64,000 nt of DNA from Cyathus striatus (lineage: Eukaryota > Basidiomycota > Agaricomycetes > Agaricales > Nidulariaceae): NCBI GenBank assembly GCA_025738555.1, contig JAOVFP010000004.1, positions 6,324,001 to 6,388,000 on the forward strand, given 5' to 3'. Positions 58,036 to 64,000 of this stretch are shown here, one piece after another; position 1 is the stretch's first letter, and each line of letters begins with the position of its first letter. The translations under genes were made by a program, and so were the position numbers. Below the pieces are notes generated by a model. That model made no database searches and was not told where the DNA came from. It worked only from the letters and a program-made list of their open reading frames with translations.

Positions 58036-59448
58036 ATGTTTTGTAGAGCCATATAATCCCAGGTGTAGCTTGTTGCAGTAACAAAAACAGATAAATTTAC
58101 TTATTTTGCTTTACTTATCGTTTTGACTCCTCGGAATGTCCCTCAATTCCGTCGATCGCCTCAACTATTCGTAACTCACGTGATTGTGTCCCACGCTCGC
58201 ACATGTACCTTTTACTTAATAGTGATACTAAAGATTAACTTACGCTGGATCTCATTTTAGTAGCCTCCCTGACTTCCTCTCCCTTCCTCCTCAATCGCTT
58301 TTCCAGCGCGAACAACATCGCATACGTTCATGTACCACCCCCACGCCCCGCTCACACCGACATCTATCATCCGCCTCCAATATCACCCTGCGAATGTGCC
58401 TCTCAAAGATGGTAGATCCGGCTGAGTAACAAGACGATGGAGAATGGGAGGCGGCTGTTTTCAGGTTCGTGCCCTTTTTTTCGCTACGTGTACCTTTCCT
58501 GGCAAGTTCTCCCCATCATAGCATCGTAGCTAGTCTGCTCTCGCTCGTCGCCTGTCCCTCTGCCTCCTGTCCAGCCGCTCTCCCGACGGAGAGACCAGCT
58601 GCGGTGCACCTTGCACGCTGACGCATCTTTTCTGATGCCACCTATCCGGGTGTATCGTCTGCGTCAACGTCTACCAGCAAAGTCTCTCTTTTCGGAAAAG
58701 AAAGTATACCAGACTCGCGCCCTGCCAGTGTCACTCCTACTGCCGAGAGTGCTTTCGACAATCTTGCTCCCCACTAGTCGCCTCTTCAGCTTCACCCTCC
58801 ATATTCTCTCCTCCATCTTCTTCATCTTCTCCTGCCTCCCACAACTTCCTCTCCTATTCTTCCTGTTCCTCCACTCCCTCCAGTGCCATGCCCAAACAAC
58901 CCCAACTCTCTGCGACCTTCTCCCACTTTCGTCTCCTCCACCCGTCGTACTCTACGCACCTAGTCCACCCACAGTGCCATTCGCGGTACTCCCCATCACA
59001 CTGGGCGCCTAGCTGCACTAGTATCGGAGATCACTGACATTTGTTAAGATTGAGTCAGGATTTCATACTTTAACTTTTACTCTACACGAGTATAATATTG
59101 TTGTAAGTTAGTACTAGTGCTTAACTAGTAGCTCGGCATCGACGAGCAGACCAGATTCTTGCCCAATTCCTTCCCTCGTTCAACTTGAAGTGTCGTCACA
59201 TTATGTCCACATAACACTTGCTGTTCCAGGTCGTTTCGTCGCACGGCCATCTTTGTGGCGATTCCACGCCCGTTATCATACTGTCGGGTGACCTTTATCT
59301 CTCTCCGTGCTTGTCAAGACTAAGATGCGTCTGTGTAGCTAAGCATTTTCTTATTAGCCATTGTTGTCTTCGCTCGCTTCCCCCGCCTCTATCATGTTGC
59401 ATTTCTTTCGTTATGGATCCGCTCACGAAGGTATTGGAGAGGCTGCTT
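58036..59448. other. Gene-free stretch
   Basis: C- and T-rich DNA (58740-58990) with a 133-codon low-complexity open frame. This may be the leader of an unrecognised gene, but no exon chain is convincing. Confidence 0.35.
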
Positions 59449-60306
59449 CTACCACTTCTCGTGCGAAGCCATAGAGGTGAGGGAGGACACCGTTGCGCTC
59501 ACAGGAGGAATCGAGCTCAAAGCAGAAGCTTTAACTGTGATTGGGGTAACTATTTCGGAGGACTTCGTTGATTTCAATTTCGAGGGTGTATTTGGAGGTG
59601 CAAGCGAAACACCAACATTGTCAAAAGATGCACCACTTCGTCGAAGCCGCATCTCCATCTTCATCACGAAAGGCTGCCATACTCTCAAGATCTCAGCCTC
59701 GTCGAATCTAAGGTTGAATTTCAGAGAACGAAGAAGTTCACGCTCCATGTGGTTGATGTCGTTAAGGCAAATGAGGTTACCCGCGTGCAATACCCAGTCT
59801 TTGTTCCAGTAATACTTGTCGTTGAGGTATTTATCTGCTACGATAAGCGTGGCGAGGAAGACCCTGTGTCGTATGTCAAACCCTCCAATGGTGTCAGGAG
59901 GAAAATTGAGCCTCTCGAGGTAAATGAGTGTAGTGAGCAGAGTAGGCACGCTTGCATCGCGAGAACGAACAACATTCGCTATAAACCTTTTTAATGAAAT
60001 AATCTTGACGGGGGGTTCCGTTTTTGTCTCAGAATTAAGTGATTTATGCTCGTTGGTGGACGCCATTGGTGGTGTGATAGGTGGAGTGGGGAGTCCATGA
60101 TTAGCCTCCACGCATTGTGGGGAAGTGCTCGAGGTTAAACAATTCTCCTCTTCCTCGCCCTCGACTCTGGGTACGGTTAAGATAATTTGTTTTGCGATGT
60201 AGTGGATGATGCTCTTCCGTACGCGTGAACTTATGAGAGCTAGAAGTGCAGGGTTGTGTGCGTCGAATGGGAGAAGAGAGCTTGGGTGTACTGCGCTAAG
60301 GGACAT
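59449..60306 (-). CDS. PCL-type cyclin (Pho85 cyclin family)
   Basis: Single-exon minus-strand frame of 285 codons. The cyclin box is clear in the middle: LKRFIANVVRSRDASVPTLL, then LIYLERLNF, RHRVFLATLIVADKYLNDK, and finally MERELLRSLKFNLRF. This is the layout of fungal PCL1/2-like cyclins that bind the Pho85/CDK5-type kinase and act in G1 control and morphogenesis. N-terminal SIIHYIAKQIIL may be part of the first helix. The linker LPTPPITPP holds TP sites that a CDK could phosphorylate. The C-terminal part is Ser/Thr-rich and probably disordered. Length fits the family. It lies convergent to the repeat-peptide gene with no evident functional link. Confidence 0.88.
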   Translation of the reverse strand: MSLSAVHPSSLLPFDAHNPALLALISSRVRKSIIHYIAKQIILTVPRVEGEEEENCLTSSTSPQCVEANHGLPTPPITPPMASTNEHKSLNSETKTEPPVKIISLKRFIANVVRSRDASVPTLLTTLIYLERLNFPPDTIGGFDIRHRVFLATLIVADKYLNDKYYWNKDWVLHAGNLICLNDINHMERELLRSLKFNLRFDEAEILRVWQPFVMKMEMRLRRSGASFDNVGVSLAPPNTPSKLKSTKSSEIVTPITVKASALSSIPPVSATVSSLTSMASHEKW

Positions 60307-60745
60307 GGAGGTACGGAGAGTTTGTGGAGAGTTCAGCGTGTGGTATGATATAATGCTTCAATATTAACTGAATGAATTAAAATCGACTCAGTGATTGTCA
60401 TGGGTAATTTAATTCAAATTTCAAACAAGTTGGAGCTGCGAGGTGCTAAATGGCCACTCGCAAGCTCTGTATCGGGTACTTATTACTAGCCCTAGCATCT
60501 ATATCATCCCTCCTAGTGCCATCACTATTCCTCTCCCCATTATCATAATATCTGCCTTTCCTTAAAAACTTCTAGGCGTCCTGATTTACTCAATACTATG
60601 AGGTGTCCGCCATCTATAGCTGCTATTGTTGTTGGATTTAATGTATTCATCAAGTCCCTCGGCGGCCCCGTCGTCCCATTTTCGTGTAGTTAAAATTTTG
60701 GACATCTGATTCCTATTGTTCAATTTGCGATATTTCTCTACTCAT
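60307..60745. other. Upstream region of the cyclin gene
   Basis: Presumed promoter and leader of the minus-strand cyclin gene. Nothing else is seen. Confidence 0.35.
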
Positions 60746-61138
60746 ACGCTGCAATCGCAAACGGCGGTATTTTCTAACGAAATACTTCTGGGGGTTTCTC
60801 CACCATCTTTCAAGCACCGGACTTCCTTGTCTTCATCCAATCGCAAGATAATGTAATCGCAGACTACGATATTTGGAAACAAAATATCGCAGAGGATTTC
60901 TCCACCATCGCCGGAGTTCAGGTATCTTTTTCTGTCTTTCTCTCCGAGTGGTGGCAATATGCTGTAATAGCGTGGTGCGGTATTTGGAAACGAAATATTG
61001 GAGAGGGCTTCCCAACTGAAGCTGTTCAGGTGGAATTTAAAATTGTCTTTTGCTCTGATTTGCGATGTGTTGTAATCGCATACTGCGGTATTTGGTAGTG
61101 AAATTCCCGAGAGGACTTCCCCATTGTTTTTCAGGTGA
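60746..61138. repeat. Degenerate tandem repeat, about 105-110 bp, four copies
   Basis: Each unit has AATCGCA, then GCGGTATTTGGAAACGAAAT (variants), then GAGAGG.CTTC and TTCAGGT. The GGTATTT anchor lies at about 60766, 60868, 60979 and 61087. The units are not in one reading frame. Confidence 0.65.
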
Positions 61139-61855
61139 TACTACGCAGTCATGGCGAGACAATGCCGATTTCAGGTGTTGATGTATTTGATTTAGAATCA
61201 TTTGATTGCTGTTCTCTGAGGGATACCGTTGGAGTGGTAGAGAGCGCAAATCACGTGAGGGGCTATCGTTTGAGCAATTAATTTCAACTTGTTCATTTTT
61301 GATGGAGGACATGTCTACGAGAACTAAATATATCTTTCGTACGTTTTGGATGGCTGTATTTTAGTCGGCGGGTAAGAATACGAGCGCGACGCGTTGATTT
61401 TCAAATTTATATAAGTTGTTTGAATAGATGTACTATGTATTGAGTACATCTCTGTAGCTGAATTTATTAATTCAACGGCAGCCGGTAGCTGGCAGGCTGC
61501 AGCTGGCTTGTTCCCGGTGGGCACAATACAAGAGATTGAGTCAATTTGGAGTCAAGGTATGTAAGTTAGTCCCACGCCACCCCGAGTCCATTTAAGTAGG
61601 GAAGATACTCTCAGAAACTCTGCGAAGATGTATTCTCGTTGACCCTAATCCATATAAAATGTTGGATAATATATGTAATATATATTTCAATCGTACTGAA
61701 TCTTCAAATTTATCGTTTATTTGAAGCAGGAGCAATTAATTTACTTATGTTCATTGGAAGATATTTCTACTTGACGTACGATTGATAAAGTGTAAATACG
61801 GCTACTAATTCTTGCGCCCGAAATCAATATTAACATTCCCTTCACTATTGCCAAA
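61139..61855. other. Gene-free stretch
   Basis: A GCAGCCGGTAGCTGGCAGGCTGCAGCTGGC compositional patch lies near 61478-61508 (short imperfect palindromes). No gene seen. Confidence 0.3.
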
Positions 61856-61958
61856 GGCCGCCTGGCGAAATGGCATCGCATTTGACTACGATGGCTACTT
61901 GACCGAAAAAGTGAAGATAAAAATCAGGAGATTGCAGGTTCGACCCCTGATTTGGTCA
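61856..61958 (+). tRNA. tRNA-Arg (anticodon ACG) with intron, possibly decayed
   Basis: The D-arm is GCGA...TCGC, the anticodon stem TTTGA/TCAGG, and the anticodon ACG lies at 61888-61890. An intron of about 31 nt (61892-61922) follows the base after the anticodon. The T-arm is GCAGG, TTCGACC, CCTGA. The outer acceptor pairs form (GGCCG with G:U), but two inner acceptor pairs and one T-stem pair are mismatched. It is either a weak functional gene or a young pseudogene. Confidence 0.6.
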
Positions 61959-64000
61959 TGTAATACTAAGAAGGTTGTAGAATTTTTTCAATGTGAATGA
62001 TGGCGCGTGACCTCGTTGCTCTTCCAAGTTCCAAACCCATTCCTAAATTCCACCGACTATCGCTGCTGCTATTAAAGGTCCTATGACGGTCATTTTCTGT
62101 GTAACATTTTCTAGTGAAACTTTTCTTTTTCAGCGCAACTTATTTTGAGGCAAATCCCTGCTTTTTCGCTTGTCTTATTAATCAATGCTAAATGAAACAT
62201 TAAATAGTTCCCACTACTTTTTAAGGTAGTGGGTTATGGGGACGTTTCGATTTCCTAATAAGACAATTTGTGGATCGCGTTCGGGATCTCACTTTCTAGC
62301 AATCTGATTGGTTGATGTATTTTGAGTGCCACTTGTAACTTTGTGACCATTACTGTACATTCTGTCCTCGTCTCACAGAAACGGTGTTCAGAGTCAGACT
62401 CCACTGTCGCCAGCTCCACCATCAAGCTCAAGCACCACCGCCATCCCCCTGTCGTATCGATATGTCTGCAGCTGGTCCTCATGAAGGCGAAGTAGGTGTC
62501 AAACTTGCCGGCGACGAAGTGCCATTCATCTTGTGGAGATGAATAAGCTTCGACACGATATAGGATCCGAAGAAACATAGAATGTCAGTATGTCGTGGAG
62601 AGGGGTGTGACACTATGCATATACTAATTCTTTTCATTTCCGGTCAGTGTCACCTTTTATATGCCCCCGTTCGGTGTAAAATTGACAATTATGAAGACTA
62701 TCAGGAGCCCAAGTCTCTCCTAGTTGGGCCTGAACAACACTAGCCTTCCTAGCTCAAAACTTGGTCTAGTAATGTCGTCTTCCCCCCCTCTTCGTCGTAC
62801 CCCCTCGAGTTTGCCTTCCTTGTTCATTGTGGTCTTCCTTGATTATCTCGATGTCATTGGCGGGGGTGGATTATTACCGCCGCCCTCATTATTCACCACC
62901 TCTATCCTCACATCATCGCCATGAGGCATATGCTCTTTTTCTTGTCTTTTATTTTCTACTTCGTCTCTGATATAGTTTGATAATAGCATCATTATCGGGC
63001 GTGTAAAATCTCTATGCAATATCCCTAAACAATCGGAGCTCAGTCAAGTAGGATCATATCTGATCTTCATTGGATTAGCCTTGTCTCGAATGTAAAGCTT
63101 CTCGATATGCTCAGTGCGCGCTTTGAAGTGTTGACAGTGTACGAAGGGGACAGCGGGATATGATTATGCTCCAGTACACGGTTTACATCGAGTGGTAAAC
63201 CAGGTTCGTTCGTATTCATTCCACTAGTACTATTCCTTATCTTCAAACCAGCGGCCATCCCTCGAACGTTTCGCAAGATCATCCGTGCTGAACGTATTGG
63301 AGCCCCGCGTCTACTTGGTCCACTGGTCGACCCATTTACAGTATGTATACGGAGAAGATATCATCGACTTCTACATATACAGCCGCGCAATTGGTGGGTT
63401 GACTTAGTGGTTCTCAGACTTCTGTGAGCGATCGATCCCCAGGGCTCGCCCCCCTGTTGGCACCACTTCAACACTCCATTCCTGTCGTCAGAACCATAGT
63501 TATTACTTAAATTTGGTCTCGATTCTTTAGTATTTCAAGGCGGTAAGAACAGAGACCATTGAAGAATCTACATAAACTTGTTGGAATTAGTACTTTAGTT
63601 AGCATCCGTTAGCAGGGTAAGGCTGGTGGTAGTGGGCAATGCCGCTTGTCGGCCTTATATCTTTATGTATTAAGCTAGCCAGTGGAGGAGCGACAAATTA
63701 TTAGAGCTAATAGAAATTTAAATACTGGGCTAATTAAAGATGAAGAATGAAAGGTCACAGAACAACCGTAGATGCCAAGCACGACTATCGACCTTAAGAA
63801 GCTTGTCATCGCAAACTGTTCCCGCAATTGGAAGGGTACACTTGTAGTTGGAGCTCTCGATAGGCGTATTGTACTCACGATTCTGCAAGAATCCAGGTGC
63901 TAGGTGCAGGCATATCTCAGAAGCTATACTCGCAAGCTAGGATCGTTACCCAAACCGCGTCCGATAACACTGATATCGACTGGCTCCGTCCTGAGTCAGT
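61959..64000. other. 2-kb end region without a supported gene
   Basis: Open frames of up to 107 codons (for example 62578-62255, minus) show no domain I recognise. A copy of the dispersed GC-rich motif (GTGGGCAATGCCGCTTGTCG) lies at 63633. Nothing else is supported. Confidence 0.35.

Noticed and set aside
58611..59012. 133-codon plus-strand frame
   Set aside because: C/T-rich low complexity, Leu/Ser/Pro-biased product, no start context or family.
62255..62578. 107-codon minus-strand frame
   Set aside because: No domain, no neighbouring exons and no conserved-looking motif.
1..64000. CRISPR array, bacterial operon or plasmid origin
   Set aside because: Spliceosomal introns, eukaryotic eEF2 and intron-bearing tRNAs show this is fungal nuclear DNA, and no regularly spaced short repeats of CRISPR type exist.

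Overview
This window looks like nuclear DNA of a basidiomycete fungus, most likely an agaricomycete. The genes are split by many short (about 45-60 nt) GT-AG introns. The recognisable families are typical of that group: WD40 proteins, F-box-type LPPE/LPDE proteins in decaying multicopy sets, a DUF6533 membrane protein, a PCL-type cyclin, and intron-bearing elongation factor 2. Intergenic DNA is AT-rich and full of non-coding inverted-repeat elements.

Layout. 0-6 kb: a WD40 protein and a small conserved-looking protein (+), then two tiny tandem double-stranded-RNA-binding-domain genes (-) assembled from very short first exons. 6-13.5 kb: mostly gene-poor, with a GC-rich repeat tract, terminal-inverted-repeat (TIR) elements, a hairpin and a stray 3' end of elongation factor 2. 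13.5-15.3 kb: an unknown 536-residue protein whose N-terminus is a 63-bp minisatellite. 16-25 kb: two full-length eEF2 genes, head to head, with identical exon lengths. Copy A looks canonical; copy B has substitutions at normally invariant positions. Between them lies an F-box-type pair (one decayed, one intact). 26-41 kb: further F-box-type genes and pseudogenes, a tRNA-Val, a DUF6533 gene, a 598-bp MITE and a decaying tandem array of a second F-box-like family.

41.7-49.2 kb is a nested 7.5-kb transposon-like island with matching TIRs and an 8-bp ATAATAAT target duplication. It contains two large fold-back elements and a captured fragment of an M43 (pappalysin/MEP1-type) metalloprotease gene. 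Just beyond it, 49.3-51.3 kb is an inverted, decayed copy of the 19.4-22 kb F-box region. 52-54.7 kb holds two more TIR elements.

56.0-58.0 kb holds the most interesting gene: a 12-exon, 476-residue secreted precursor with five near-identical 80-residue repeats, each followed by a KKKR Kex2-type site, and an acidic tail. It has the architecture of a fungal Kex2-processed repeat peptide (KEP). A PCL-type cyclin follows at 59.4-60.3 kb on the minus strand, then a tandem repeat and an intron-containing tRNA-Arg that may be decayed. No gene is recognised with confidence after 62 kb.

All gene models were built by eye from splice sites and reading frame. None has been tested by alignment, transcript data or database search.
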